Shown here one piece after another: positions 1 through 9,388 of a stretch of 38,945 nt of DNA. Within the stretch, counting starts at the first letter, position 1, and every line of letters begins with the position of its first letter. A program made the position numbers and the translations under genes. A model generated the notes under the pieces. The model worked only from the letters and a program-made list of their open reading frames with translations. It was not told the origin of the DNA and did not search any database. Origin of the DNA: Acidimicrobiales bacterium (GTDB lineage: Bacteria; Actinomycetota; Acidimicrobiia; Acidimicrobiales; Ilumatobacteraceae); NCBI GenBank assembly GCA_025463415.1, contig JAOBWO010000267.1, forward strand, positions 1 through 38,945, in the 5' to 3' direction.

Positions 1-970
1 CGGCCGGCGGGTAGCCGCGGCCCTTCTGGGTCATCACGTGCACGCAGATCGGGCCGTCGCTGGACAGCTCGACCGCGTTGCGCAGCGCGATCTCCAGCTC
101 TTCGATGTTGTGCCCGTCGACCGGACCCACGTAGCGCACGCCGAGGGCCTCGAAGAACGACGGCGGCTGGAGGAACTCGCGGACCGCCGCCTTGAACGCC
201 TCCATGCCCTTCTCCGCCTGAGGGCCGACCAGCGGCAGGTCGCGCAGGAAGCGCTCGATCCGGCGTTGGCGCCGGACGTAGGTGGGGTTGAGCCGGATGT
301 TGGTGAGGCTGTGGCTGAGCTTCTCGGTGATCCTTCCGGGCAGCGTTGCCGCTTCGGTCGGATCGGTCGGCACGACCTGTGGCAGGGGCATCGGTGAGGA
401 CGCCGCCGTGGTCAGGTTCGAGATCGTCGGTGCGTAGCTGCGCCCGTTGTCGTTGAGCACGACGATCACCCGCCGCTTGCTGTGGCCGATGTTGTTGAGC
501 GCCTCGTACGCCATCCCGCCGGTCATCGAGCCGTCACCGATCACCGCGACGATGTGCCGCCGATCGCCGTCGGCGCCGGCGTCGCGTGCGGTCGCCAGTC
601 CGTAGGCGTACGACAAGATCGTGCTGGCGTGGCTGTTCTCGACGAAGTCGTGCGGGCTCTCCTCGCGGCTGGGGTAGCCGGACAGCCCGTTGGCCTGGCG
701 AAGGTGCTCGAAGCTCTTGCGCCGGCCCGTCACGATCTTGTGGATGTAGGCCTGGTGACCGGTGTCCCAGAGGATCGCGTCGCGTGGCGATTCGAACACG
801 CGATGCAGGGCGAGGGTCAGTTCGACCGCGCCGAGGTTGGAGCCGAGATGTCCGCCGGTGTCGGCGACGGCCCTGACGACGAAATCACGGATCTCGCCGG
901 CCAGCTCGTCGAGTTCGGGGTAGGAGAGGATCCGGAGATCAGCCGGCTGGCTGATCGACTCAAGCGTCAT
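1..970 (-). CDS. dxs: 1-deoxy-D-xylulose-5-phosphate synthase, N-terminal part (3' end truncated by window edge)
   Basis: Reverse-strand reading gives MTLESISQPADLRILSYPELDELAGEIRDFVV...GGHLGSNLGAVELTLALHRVF...WDTGHQAYIHKIVTGR...GDGSMTGGMAYEALNNIG...VGPVDGHNIEELEIAL, typical of DXS. Confidence 0.95.
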   Translation of the reverse strand, partial: MTLESISQPADLRILSYPELDELAGEIRDFVVRAVADTGGHLGSNLGAVELTLALHRVFESPRDAILWDTGHQAYIHKIVTGRRKSFEHLRQANGLSGYPSREESPHDFVENSHASTILSYAYGLATARDAGADGDRRHIVAVIGDGSMTGGMAYEALNNIGHSKRRVIVVLNDNGRSYAPTISNLTTAASSPMPLPQVVPTDPTEAATLPGRITEKLSHSLTNIRLNPTYVRRQRRIERFLRDLPLVGPQAEKGMEAFKAAVREFLQPPSFFEALGVRYVGPVDGHNIEELEIALRNAVELSSDGPICVHVMTQKGRGYPPA

Positions 971-1053
971 AACAGAGTCGACGATACCGCTCCGACGAGG
1001 CGCGTTGGTAGTCGCCTGCGGCGGATGCGGCCGGTCGGCGCCGACTGCCGCGC

Positions 1054-2631
1054 CTACGGCGTGCAGGGTGACAGCAAGCGGATGCCGTCGATGGAATCGA
1101 TCTGGCAGTAGCCCTTCGCGACGAACGCAGCGATCGGGCTGGTGGCCAGGGGGTAGCGGTCGCCGCCGCGCACCGAGGCGATCGCGGCGTCGATGATGAG
1201 CGCCGGGCGGTTCTTCTCCAGATCAGCGAGGAGGTTCTCTGCCGCACCGGGCTGGGCGAGCACGTAGGCAGGGACACCCGGGCGCTTGGGGGTGACACCG
1301 GTGATGAAGCCGACGTGCGGATACCGGGTGGCCGGGTCGCGGTCGCTCATCCAGTAGATCTCCGGGGCCTGGCCCCAGACGAAGATCGTGTCGCCCGGCT
1401 TGGTGACGGCGTCGATCGCGCGCACCACATCGTCGACCTTGGGCAGGTCGTGGAACACCGTCGGCAGCAGCACCGTGACCATGCTGAACACCGCCGCGCC
1501 GGCCATCCACACCAGCCCGAAGCGGGCGACCTTGGCGCGCGCCGCCGAGAGCGGACCCTGCAACGAGAACGTCGCGGCCGTCATCGCCGGGGCGGCGAGC
1601 AGGACGAGCGGTGGCAGCAACTGGTTGAAGTAGTGGAGGATGAACCGCAGTCCGATGGCCGTCGCGAGCAGGCTGGCCACCAGCCAGACGGCGAGGTCGC
1701 GCGAGATCCAACGATCTCGCTCTCCCCGTTGCCACATGCCTTCCGGCCTGCGGCCCCACACGCGTCCCCACGTGACCGCGGCAAGGATGAGCAAGCCCAT
1801 CGTCAGCCCCGCGAAGGATCCGAGTTGTTCGAGCGTGATGATCGCGACCGTGCTGAGGTGGGTTCCGCTCAGGTACTTGTCACCACTGCCGGCGAACCAC
1901 GAGAAGGCGTTGCGCAGCCCGAACGGGGCGAGGCCGGCGGCCACCGTCCCTGCAGTCACCACGCCCGCCAGCGCCAGGTCGAGCACGCGTCGCGACCAGC
2001 GCGGCACGGTCACACCCGACCGTGCGCTGAGGCACTGCACCGCGAGCGGTGCGGCACCGAGCAGCATCGGCTGCTTGAACAGTCCCGCCAGCCCGAGCAT
2101 GACGGCCGCCGGCAGGATGCGCCGGCGCGCGCCGAGCACGAACGCGGCCACCGCCGGGAGCGTCGCCAGGAGCTCGAAGCCGACGGCGCGCGAGTCCTCG
2201 GCGGGCAGCACGGAGAACGCGACGATGCCGAGGACGGCGACGGCAACGGGCGAGACCGTCGGCCAACGTCGTCGCGCCTCGAACCCGAGGATCCACATCG
2301 CGACGACCGTGAGCGTCAGTGCCAGCCATCTGCCGGCGGTGAGCGTCCAGGCGCCGAAGATCGGCTCGAGCAGCCGGTAGACGGTGAACGCACCGGGCGG
2401 CTTGCGATCGACGGCGCTCGTGTACAACTGCGCACCGTGGCGCAGCATCCGTGCGACCGTGGCGATCGTCGCCTCGTCGCTGTTCAGCGCGGACTTGCGG
2501 ATCAACGCGGGGAAGTGCAGCACGAGCGCGACGACGACCGTGATCCCGATGTTGCGCGGCGTCAGCTGCGCGCGATGTGTGTCCGGCGTCGATGCAGCCG
2601 ACGCGGACGGGTCAGCCGACGAGGGCTGCAT
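1054..2631 (-). CDS. Polytopic membrane glycosyltransferase (GT39/ArnT-like), 525 aa
   Basis: Many TM segments; N-terminal KSALNSDEATIATVARMLRHGAQLYTSAVDRKPPG resembles the luminal loop of GT39/ArnT-type enzymes. Confidence 0.7.
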   Translation of the reverse strand: MQPSSADPSASAASTPDTHRAQLTPRNIGITVVVALVLHFPALIRKSALNSDEATIATVARMLRHGAQLYTSAVDRKPPGAFTVYRLLEPIFGAWTLTAGRWLALTLTVVAMWILGFEARRRWPTVSPVAVAVLGIVAFSVLPAEDSRAVGFELLATLPAVAAFVLGARRRILPAAVMLGLAGLFKQPMLLGAAPLAVQCLSARSGVTVPRWSRRVLDLALAGVVTAGTVAAGLAPFGLRNAFSWFAGSGDKYLSGTHLSTVAIITLEQLGSFAGLTMGLLILAAVTWGRVWGRRPEGMWQRGERDRWISRDLAVWLVASLLATAIGLRFILHYFNQLLPPLVLLAAPAMTAATFSLQGPLSAARAKVARFGLVWMAGAAVFSMVTVLLPTVFHDLPKVDDVVRAIDAVTKPGDTIFVWGQAPEIYWMSDRDPATRYPHVGFITGVTPKRPGVPAYVLAQPGAAENLLADLEKNRPALIIDAAIASVRGGDRYPLATSPIAAFVAKGYCQIDSIDGIRLLSPCTP

Positions 2632-3505
2632 CGTCGACCGCTGCGGTCGGTTCGGGAGCGTCGCGGTGGGTGGTCAGCCGTTCGAGCCCGACCCCGATCA
2701 GATAGCCCGCGCCGACGATCACCAGACCACCGGCCGCATCGATGATGTAGTGGTTCGCGGTTGCGACGATCGCGGTGAGGGTCAGGATCGGGTACAGCAC
2801 GGCCAGCACCTTGGTTCGCCGACGCTTGGCGAACCGGAGCAGCACGAGCGTGCACCACGTGCTCCAGCCGATGTGGAGGCTGGGCATCGCCGCGTACTGG
2901 TTGGAGACGCTGTCGAGCTTCTTCGAATCGAAGTTCCAGAGCCCTCCGACCTCGCGCAGCGTGTCGACGAACTTGTAGTCCGGTTCGTGCAGTGCGACAG
3001 CCAGATCGCCGCCGCCGTATCGGTAGCAGATCGTGTGCTCCGTGCCGGGGCCGCAGTCGTGCGCGAACGCGTTGAACAACCGCGGCGGCATCAACGGGAA
3101 CAGCATGAACCCGATCAGCGCCAGCACCGTCGTGGCCATCAGCGTGGTCCGCCACCGTCCGAACGATTCAGGGCGGGTGACGAACAGCCAGATCAGGATC
3201 CCGAGCGTGACGGCGAAGTGGGCGGTGCCGTAGAAGATGTTGAAGAACTTGATCAACGGCGTGCCGAGGAACCAGCGCTGCACGGTCTGCTCGTGGAACA
3301 GCCCGATCGCCTTCTCGAGGTTGATGATGTCGACCGCGTTGTGGAACGCGTGGCGCGGCTCGTCGCCGATCTGCACGTTCGCCGAGCCGAACTGGTTCCG
3401 GACCAACGTGTACACGAGGTAGATCGCGCCGATGACGGCGATCTCGCGGAGCCACGGAACGGCGGTGCGCAGCTTCGAGGTTTGGTTCTCGATTGGCGCA
3501 GACAC
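2612..3505 (-). CDS. PAP2-family / inositolphosphotransferase-like membrane protein, 297 aa
   Basis: AMPSLHIGWSTW and ANHYIIDAAGG motifs (PAP2/Aur1-type His motifs) plus TM helices; 3' end overlaps the start of the glycosyltransferase. Confidence 0.8.
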   Translation of the reverse strand: MSAPIENQTSKLRTAVPWLREIAVIGAIYLVYTLVRNQFGSANVQIGDEPRHAFHNAVDIINLEKAIGLFHEQTVQRWFLGTPLIKFFNIFYGTAHFAVTLGILIWLFVTRPESFGRWRTTLMATTVLALIGFMLFPLMPPRLFNAFAHDCGPGTEHTICYRYGGGDLAVALHEPDYKFVDTLREVGGLWNFDSKKLDSVSNQYAAMPSLHIGWSTWCTLVLLRFAKRRRTKVLAVLYPILTLTAIVATANHYIIDAAGGLVIVGAGYLIGVGLERLTTHRDAPEPTAAVDDAALVG

Positions 3506-3593
3506 GAACCACGACTCTAGGTCGTCGCCCTCGCCGTCACAGATCGAGGCTCGGGTCGATCATGCGACTCGAGCAGGCTTCAGGTCCGTCGCG

Positions 3594-3977
3594 TCAGACC
3601 GTCTTGCCCATGAACCGTTCGACGTCGACCATGACGCGGGTGACCTTGCCGGCGGCGACGAGGCCGCGATTGTCGTGGACCGACACGGCGAACGTCAGCC
3701 GGCGGCCCTCGATGTGCTTGAGGAACGCCTCCGCTGTCACCTCGTGCCCGACCGCGGTCGGCTGCAGGTGATCGACCTGCACGCGCATCCCGACGGTGGT
3801 GACACCTTCCGGTAGGCGCTCGCCGACCGCAGCGATCGCGGCGCGTTCGCACAGTTCGATCACGCACGGAGTCGCGAACACCGGCACGGAGCCGGTGCCG
3901 TGGGAGATCGCCGTGTCGGCCTCGGCGACGGTGGCCCGTGCCTCACCGCGCAGACCGACTTCGACCGCGTTCGCCAT
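3594..3977 (-). CDS. Thioesterase (FlK-like, hot-dog fold), 127 aa
   Basis: MANAVEVGLRGEARATVAEADTAISHGTGSVPVFATPCVIELCERAAIAAVGERLPEGVTTVG resembles FlK-like thioesterases; the longer ORF is an artefactual N-terminal extension. Confidence 0.75.
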   Translation of the reverse strand: MANAVEVGLRGEARATVAEADTAISHGTGSVPVFATPCVIELCERAAIAAVGERLPEGVTTVGMRVQVDHLQPTAVGHEVTAEAFLKHIEGRRLTFAVSVHDNRGLVAAGKVTRVMVDVERFMGKTV

Positions 3978-4085
3978 GCGGCTGAGGTTAGCCACGTCAC
4001 GGTGCCAGAACGGCTTCTGCCGACGGAGGCGTGTCGACGGATCGGTCGTCAGGGCCACTGCTGCCACGAAGCAGGTCTCGTTAGC

Positions 4086-5486
4086 ATGAGATCCGTGATC
4101 GAACAGGACGTGTTGGAACGAGTGCTCGGAACCGCGTTGCGTGCCGGCGGTGATTTCGCGGAGGTGTACGCCGAGGACAAGTCGTCGACGTCGGCCGGGC
4201 TCGACGACGGCAAGGTCGAGCAGGTCACCAGCGGTCGCGATCGCGGAGCCGGCATCCGCGTCGTGCGTGGGGAGACCACCGGGTTCGCCTACACGGCCGA
4301 CCTGTCCGAGAAGGGTTTGCGGGCTGCGGCGGAAGCCGCCGGCGCAGTCGCAGCACAGGGCGGCGGCGGCACCCGCACCGTGGGCCTCACCCGGCAGGCA
4401 CCGCATCCGGTCAACGTCGTCGAGGTCTACCCCGACACCGTCAGCAAGTCCGCCAAGGTCGCGCTGCTGCAGCGCATCGATGATGCCGCGCGATCCGCGG
4501 GTGCTGCCATCGGTCAGGTGTCCGCCGGCTACGGCGACAGCCGCAAGCGGATCATCGTCGCCAACAGCGATGGCCTGCTGGCGGAGGACGAGCAGGTTCG
4601 TCACCTCCTCCGCATCAGCGTCGTCGCCAATGGCGACGCAGGCATGCAGACCGGCTTCGAATCACTGGGCCACACGATCGGGTTCGAGGTCTTCGATGCC
4701 AACGACGTCGAAGAGCTCGCTCGCCGCGCTGCGCAGCAGGCCATCACCAAGCTCCGCGCCCGTCCGGCGCCGAGCGGCTCGATCCCCGTCGTGATCAAAG
4801 CGGGCAGCGGCGGAGTGCTCTTCCACGAGGCCTGCGGGCACGGCCTCGAGGCGGACCTCGTCGGCAAGAACGCCAGCGTGTACGCCGGCAAGGTCGGTCA
4901 GCAGGTGGCCTCGCCGCTCGTCACGCTCGTCGACGACGGCACGATGGCCGGCGAGTGGGGCGCGATCGGCATCGACGACGAGGGCCATCCCAGCCAGTAC
5001 AACGAGCTGATCAAGGACGGCGTGCTCACCGACTACATGTGGGACCACCTCCGTGCACGCAAGGAGGGTCATGCGCACAGCGGCAACGGCCGCCGGCAGA
5101 GCTACATGCACCTGCCGATGGTGCGGATGACCAACACCTACGTGCTCAACGGCACCGAGACGCCGGAGGACATCATCCGCAACACGCCGAACGGTGTGTA
5201 CGTGGCCAAGCTCGGTGGCGGCAGCGTGAACACCGCGTCGGGCGACTTCGTGTTCGGCATGACGGAGGCGTACCTGATCGAGAACGGCGAGATCACCGAG
5301 CCGCTCCGCGAGGGCAACCTGATCGGCAACGGCCCGCAGGTGCTGCGCGACATCGAGGCACTCGGCAACGACTTCGCGATGGGCAACCCCGGCACATGCG
5401 GCAAGGACGGCCAGGGCGTCCCCGTCGGCGATGGCCAGCCGACCCTGCGGGTCAAGACGATGACGATCGGTGGCACGGCCGCGTGA
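4086..5486 (+). CDS. tldD: Metalloprotease TldD
   Basis: Internal start MRSVIEQDVLERVLGTALRAGGDFAEVYAEDK; HEACGHGLEAD metalloprotease motif; C-terminal NPGTCGKDGQGVPVGDGQPTLRV. Confidence 0.92.
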   Translation: MRSVIEQDVLERVLGTALRAGGDFAEVYAEDKSSTSAGLDDGKVEQVTSGRDRGAGIRVVRGETTGFAYTADLSEKGLRAAAEAAGAVAAQGGGGTRTVGLTRQAPHPVNVVEVYPDTVSKSAKVALLQRIDDAARSAGAAIGQVSAGYGDSRKRIIVANSDGLLAEDEQVRHLLRISVVANGDAGMQTGFESLGHTIGFEVFDANDVEELARRAAQQAITKLRARPAPSGSIPVVIKAGSGGVLFHEACGHGLEADLVGKNASVYAGKVGQQVASPLVTLVDDGTMAGEWGAIGIDDEGHPSQYNELIKDGVLTDYMWDHLRARKEGHAHSGNGRRQSYMHLPMVRMTNTYVLNGTETPEDIIRNTPNGVYVAKLGGGSVNTASGDFVFGMTEAYLIENGEITEPLREGNLIGNGPQVLRDIEALGNDFAMGNPGTCGKDGQGVPVGDGQPTLRVKTMTIGGTAA

Positions 5487-6844
5487 GCACGATCAAGGAG
5501 ATCGCGCCGGAGCTGCAGGCGATCGCCGATCGCGTCATCGCCCAGGCCGGCAAGGGCGAGCAGATCGAGGCCTACGTTGCACGTGGGCGGGAGACGGACA
5601 TCCGGATCTACGAGGGCGAGGTCGAGCACTTCGTCAGCGCGCAGAGCGAAGGCATCGGCATCCGCGTCATCCGCGAGGGTCGAACGGGCTTCGCCTACGC
5701 CGGCACGCTCGACGACGACGCGATCGCCTCGGTCCTCGCCGACGCCCGCGACAACGTCGCCTTCGGCACGCCCGACGAGTGGGCGGGACTGGCCGAGGCC
5801 GATGGCGTGCCGGTGGTCGCTCAGGAGCTGTGGAGCGACGCGCTGGCCGCCTATGCGACAGACGGCAAGATCGAACTGGCCAAGGAGCTGGAGCGCCTGA
5901 CCCGCGGCGCGGACTCACGGGTGCGGGTCGACGACGCCAACTACAGCGACGCGTCCGGCGAAGCCGCCGTCGCGTCGACGAGCGGGATCCGGGTGAGTGG
6001 CCGCGAGAACGGTTGCTACTGCTCGGTCAGCACGCTGGCGGATGACGGCGACGAGACCCAGACCGGTTTCGGGTTCGCCGTCGGCCGTTCGCCGCAGGAG
6101 TTCGATCTCGCCAAGGCGGCTCGCGAGGCCGCTGATCGCGCGACGCGACTGCTCGGGGCGGTCAAGCCGCCGTCGAAGAAGATCACCGTCGTGCTCGATC
6201 CGTATGTGACTGCGCAGTTCCTCGGTGTGCTCAGCAGTGCGCTGAACGGCGAGAACGTCGCCAAGGGCCGCAGCCTGTTCGCCAACCGCGTCGGGGAATC
6301 TGTTGCCTCGCCGCTGTTCACGCTCGTCGACGATCCCACCAACCCCAAGGCCTACACGGCCACCGACATCGATGGCGAAGGGTTGGCCGCGCGACGCAAC
6401 GCATTGATCGACGGCGGCGTGTTGCAGGGGTTCGTCCACTCCTCCTACAGCGCCCGCCGGGCCGGCACGAAGAGCACCGGCAATGCGGTGCGCGGCGGGT
6501 TCGAGGGCACGCCGGGCGTCGGCTGCCTGGCCATGCAGCTGCAGCCCGGGACCCGCTCGCAGGCCGAGCTGATCGCTGACGTCGACGACGGCGTCCTGAT
6601 CCAGAGCGTGCAGGGTCTGCACAGTGGGGTCAACGCGATCAGCGGCGACTTCTCCACGGGCGCTTCGGGCCTGCTGATCAGCAACGGTCAGCTCGGCGGG
6701 CCGGTGCGCGAGTTCACGATCGCCTCGACGCTGCAGCGGATGCTGCACGACATCGTCGAGGTCGGCGGCGACGTCGACTGGCTGCCGATGCGGGCCGCAG
6801 GTGTCAGCCTCGTGATCCGCGACCTGACGATGAGCGGCGCGTAG
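5483..6844 (+). CDS. TldD/PmbA family protein (TldE)
   Basis: GTG start overlaps the tldD stop (GTGA); VSTIKEIAPELQAIADRVIAQAGKGEQIEAYVARGRETDIRIYEGEVE and GLHSGVNAISGDFSTGASGLLISNGQ are PmbA/TldE-like. Confidence 0.9.
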   Translation: MSTIKEIAPELQAIADRVIAQAGKGEQIEAYVARGRETDIRIYEGEVEHFVSAQSEGIGIRVIREGRTGFAYAGTLDDDAIASVLADARDNVAFGTPDEWAGLAEADGVPVVAQELWSDALAAYATDGKIELAKELERLTRGADSRVRVDDANYSDASGEAAVASTSGIRVSGRENGCYCSVSTLADDGDETQTGFGFAVGRSPQEFDLAKAAREAADRATRLLGAVKPPSKKITVVLDPYVTAQFLGVLSSALNGENVAKGRSLFANRVGESVASPLFTLVDDPTNPKAYTATDIDGEGLAARRNALIDGGVLQGFVHSSYSARRAGTKSTGNAVRGGFEGTPGVGCLAMQLQPGTRSQAELIADVDDGVLIQSVQGLHSGVNAISGDFSTGASGLLISNGQLGGPVREFTIASTLQRMLHDIVEVGGDVDWLPMRAAGVSLVIRDLTMSGA

Positions 6845-6853
6845 GCGAACGTC

Positions 6854-7786
6854 GTGCTCGTCCCGGTGATCGATCTCGCTGGTGAGGCCGATGTGGTCGC
6901 CGAGCAGATCGGCAGCGCGTGCCGGCACATCGGCTTCTTCCAGGTCCTCAACCACGGCGTGCCGGCGGCGGTCAGCGATGGTGCCTGGGCGGCGAGCCGG
7001 GACTTCTTCGACGAACCACTCGAGGTGCGTCAGGCGGTCGCCGTCCCGTACAGCGGGTACCCCTACGGCTACATCGGGTTCGAGGTCGAATCGCTCGCGG
7101 CCTCACTGGAGCACGCGACCCCGCCGGACCGCAAGCACACCTACTCCTTCGGTCCGCTCGATCGACCTCGCGTGGCGCCGACCGACCCGGACGAGATCTG
7201 GGTGCGCTCTCCGAGCCGCTGGCCGGCAGCGCCCTCCGGCTTCCGACCGGCGCTGGAGACCTACTACCTCGCGATGTCCGCGCTGGCCGCCGAGCTGCTC
7301 GGTCACATGGCCGTCGCGCTCGGACTGGACCGCACCTACTTCGAGCCGATGATCGACCATCACGTCAGCGCACTGCGCTGCCTCGACTACCCGGCGCTCG
7401 ACGTTCCGCCCCTGCCTGGCCAGCTGCGCGCCGGCGCGCACACCGACTACGGCACGCTGACGATCTTGCGCACCGCGCCCGGCAGCACGGGCCTGCAGAC
7501 CCAGGATGCGTCAGGTGCGTGGACGCCGATCGACGCGGCCGCGGACGGGTTCGTCGTCAACCTCGGCGACAGCCTCGCGCAGTGGACGAACGATCGCTGG
7601 CGCTCGACGATGCATCGGGTCGTCGAGCCGCCGGATGCCGCCCGACGCACCTCGCTCGCGTTCTTCCACAACGCGAACTGGGACGCACGCATCGAGTGCC
7701 TGCCCGGCCTCGGCACACCGAAGCACGAACCGGTGCTCGCGGGTCGCCACCTGATGAACAAGTTCCAACGCACCGTCGGTGCGTGA
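6854..7786 (+). CDS. 2OG-Fe(II) oxygenase, isopenicillin N synthase-like, 310 aa
   Basis: VPVIDLAGEADVVAEQIGSACRHIGFFQVLNHGVP; iron-binding HTDYGTLTIL and STMHRVVEP; NLGDSLAQWTNDRW. Confidence 0.9.
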   Translation: MLVPVIDLAGEADVVAEQIGSACRHIGFFQVLNHGVPAAVSDGAWAASRDFFDEPLEVRQAVAVPYSGYPYGYIGFEVESLAASLEHATPPDRKHTYSFGPLDRPRVAPTDPDEIWVRSPSRWPAAPSGFRPALETYYLAMSALAAELLGHMAVALGLDRTYFEPMIDHHVSALRCLDYPALDVPPLPGQLRAGAHTDYGTLTILRTAPGSTGLQTQDASGAWTPIDAAADGFVVNLGDSLAQWTNDRWRSTMHRVVEPPDAARRTSLAFFHNANWDARIECLPGLGTPKHEPVLAGRHLMNKFQRTVGA

Positions 7787-7796
7787 AACGAGCACC

Positions 7797-7832
7797 GGCC
7801 GGCGGGCCGCCCCGAAGAGCGGCCCGCCGGCC
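7797..7832. terminator. Strong GC hairpin between convergent genes (candidate bidirectional terminator)
   Basis: GGCCGGCGGGCCGC-cccgaaga-GCGGCCCGCCGGCC, perfect 14-bp stem, 10 bp after the oxygenase stop and 26 bp from the end of the convergent lipoprotein gene; no clear T-tract. Confidence 0.65.
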
Positions 7833-7857
7833 GATGGCTGTCCGTTGGTGCCCGAGA

Positions 7858-8277
7858 TCAGGGGGCGCTGGTGATGCAGGTCGAGACCTGCGCGCCCAGC
7901 ACCTCGCCGGACGAGCTCAGCGTCGGCTGACCGTCGGGGCCGGCATCGTTGATGAGCTTGACATCGGCGTCGCTGAGCTGATTGACGATGTTGATGAAGC
8001 AGGCCGGGTCGAGGACGGCGCCGGCCGCAGCGGCGCTGGCGATGCCGGAGGTGACCGCCTGGGCGCGTGCCGCATCGAGGCCGGACAGGTCGACGCTGCC
8101 GGCAGTGGCGGCGCCGGTCGTGGCAGCAGTGCTGTCTGCGGTGGAGGCGCCGGTGGAGGCGTCGGAGCTGACCGCGGTGGCGGCCGTGGTGGTGGGGGTG
8201 GACTTGGAGTCGCTGCTGCACGAGGCCGCTGCGAACAGCAGGCCCACTGCCATGGTGGTGGTCATGAAACGCTTCAT
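7858..8277 (-). CDS. Small secreted lipoprotein, 139 aa
   Basis: MKRFMTTTMAVGLLFAAASC lipobox signal peptide followed by a Thr/Ser/Ala-rich linker; RBS-like AAAAGAGCA upstream. Confidence 0.75.
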   Translation of the reverse strand: MKRFMTTTMAVGLLFAAASCSSDSKSTPTTTAATAVSSDASTGASTADSTAATTGAATAGSVDLSGLDAARAQAVTSGIASAAAAGAVLDPACFINIVNQLSDADVKLINDAGPDGQPTLSSSGEVLGAQVSTCITSAP

Positions 8278-8398
8278 ACATTGCTCTTTTCCGTCGTCAG
8301 GACCGATGGTCCTGGTTGTTCACGGCGGCTCACCATAGTCGGGGGTGCCCCGCGCCGGTCGGCGCCCGGATGTGCCACATGTCTGCCACGATGGTGCG

Positions 8399-8899
8399 GT
8401 GAACGTGCTGCTCGTCGCCGACACGCACCTCGCTGCGGACCACGCGAGCCGGCTGATCGAGACCCTCGGCCCGCTGCTGGCGGACGCGGACGAGATCGTC
8501 CACGCGGGCGACATCACCCATGGCGACGTCCTGCACGCGCTCGAGGTGTACGCGCCCGTGCACGCTGTGCTCGGCAACAACGACCGCGGGATGACGTTGC
8601 CCGAGCGGCTCCTCGTCGACATCGGCGGGTGCTCGATCGGCGTGGTGCACGACAGCGGTCCGGTCAGTGGTCGGGCAGCGCGACTGAGGCGTTGGTTCCC
8701 CGATGCCGACGTGGTCGTGTTCGGTCACTCGCACCTGCCGGGGCACGAGGTCGACCGCCGCGTGCGCGATGGTCACGAACAACATCAGATCAATCCCGGT
8801 TCGGCCATCCAGCGCCGTCGGGCGCCACGCCGGACTGCCGCGGTGGTCGAGATCGAGGCCGGGGCTGTGCTGGCGGTGCGCCACGTTCCGTTGACCTGA
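8399..8899 (+). CDS. YfcE-type metallophosphoesterase
   Basis: VNVLLVADTHLAADH...IVHAGDIT...VLGNNDR...VVFGHSHLPG...INPGSAIQRRRAP; GTG start inferred in the 8345..8899 ORF. Confidence 0.88.
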   Translation: MNVLLVADTHLAADHASRLIETLGPLLADADEIVHAGDITHGDVLHALEVYAPVHAVLGNNDRGMTLPERLLVDIGGCSIGVVHDSGPVSGRAARLRRWFPDADVVVFGHSHLPGHEVDRRVRDGHEQHQINPGSAIQRRRAPRRTAAVVEIEAGAVLAVRHVPLT

Positions 8900-8909
8900 G
8901 GACTGCGGC

Positions 8910-9332
8910 TCAACCCAGCGTGGTCGAGGTCTTCGAGGTGGTGGACGTGCCGATCGTCGTCGTCGGCGCCGGGCCGGGCTTGACGCAGTGCTGCACCGCG
9001 GCTGCGAGGGTCGAGCCCTGTGCGCTCAGGATCGGCTCCGCGTTCGGCGCGGTCGCCGCGTGCGTGTTCGCGTCGTCGATCAGCTTCGCGTCGGCGTCGC
9101 TGAACTGGGCGGCCACCGACACCAGGCAGCCGTAGTCCATGTTCACACCCCGCGCGACGGCCGCAGCATCGGTGATCTTGAGGACCCGCTCCTGCAGCGA
9201 GGTCAGCGTGGCTGCATCCGCGGGCGGGTACGACAGCACCGGCGTCGGGGCGGTGTCCGAGGAGTTGCCGCTGCACGATGCCGCGGCGAACAGCAACCCG
9301 ATCGTCAGCGAACCCGACATCCATCTCTTCAC
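8910..9332 (-). CDS. Small secreted lipoprotein, paralog of 7858..8277, 140 aa
   Basis: GTG start gives MKRWMSGSLTIGLLFAAASC lipobox; shares the QxSDADxKLIxDA core and two Cys with the 7858..8277 product. Confidence 0.72.
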   Translation of the reverse strand: MKRWMSGSLTIGLLFAAASCSGNSSDTAPTPVLSYPPADAATLTSLQERVLKITDAAAVARGVNMDYGCLVSVAAQFSDADAKLIDDANTHAATAPNAEPILSAQGSTLAAAVQHCVKPGPAPTTTIGTSTTSKTSTTLG

Positions 9333-9388
9333 GTGTGCAGCTTTCTGTCGTTCCCGGCGGCGCACCAAGGTACCGGCCAGGTCCGGCT

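Noticed and set aside
4086-6844. tldD/tldE as part of a RiPP (microcin-like) maturation cluster
   Set aside because: No precursor peptide, cyclodehydratase, radical SAM or exporter gene is adjacent; the pair is widespread as housekeeping genes.
6919-9135. 738-aa plus-strand ORF
   Set aside because: Overlaps the 2OG oxygenase, lipoprotein and phosphodiesterase in a different frame; Arg/Ala/Gly-rich with no motifs.
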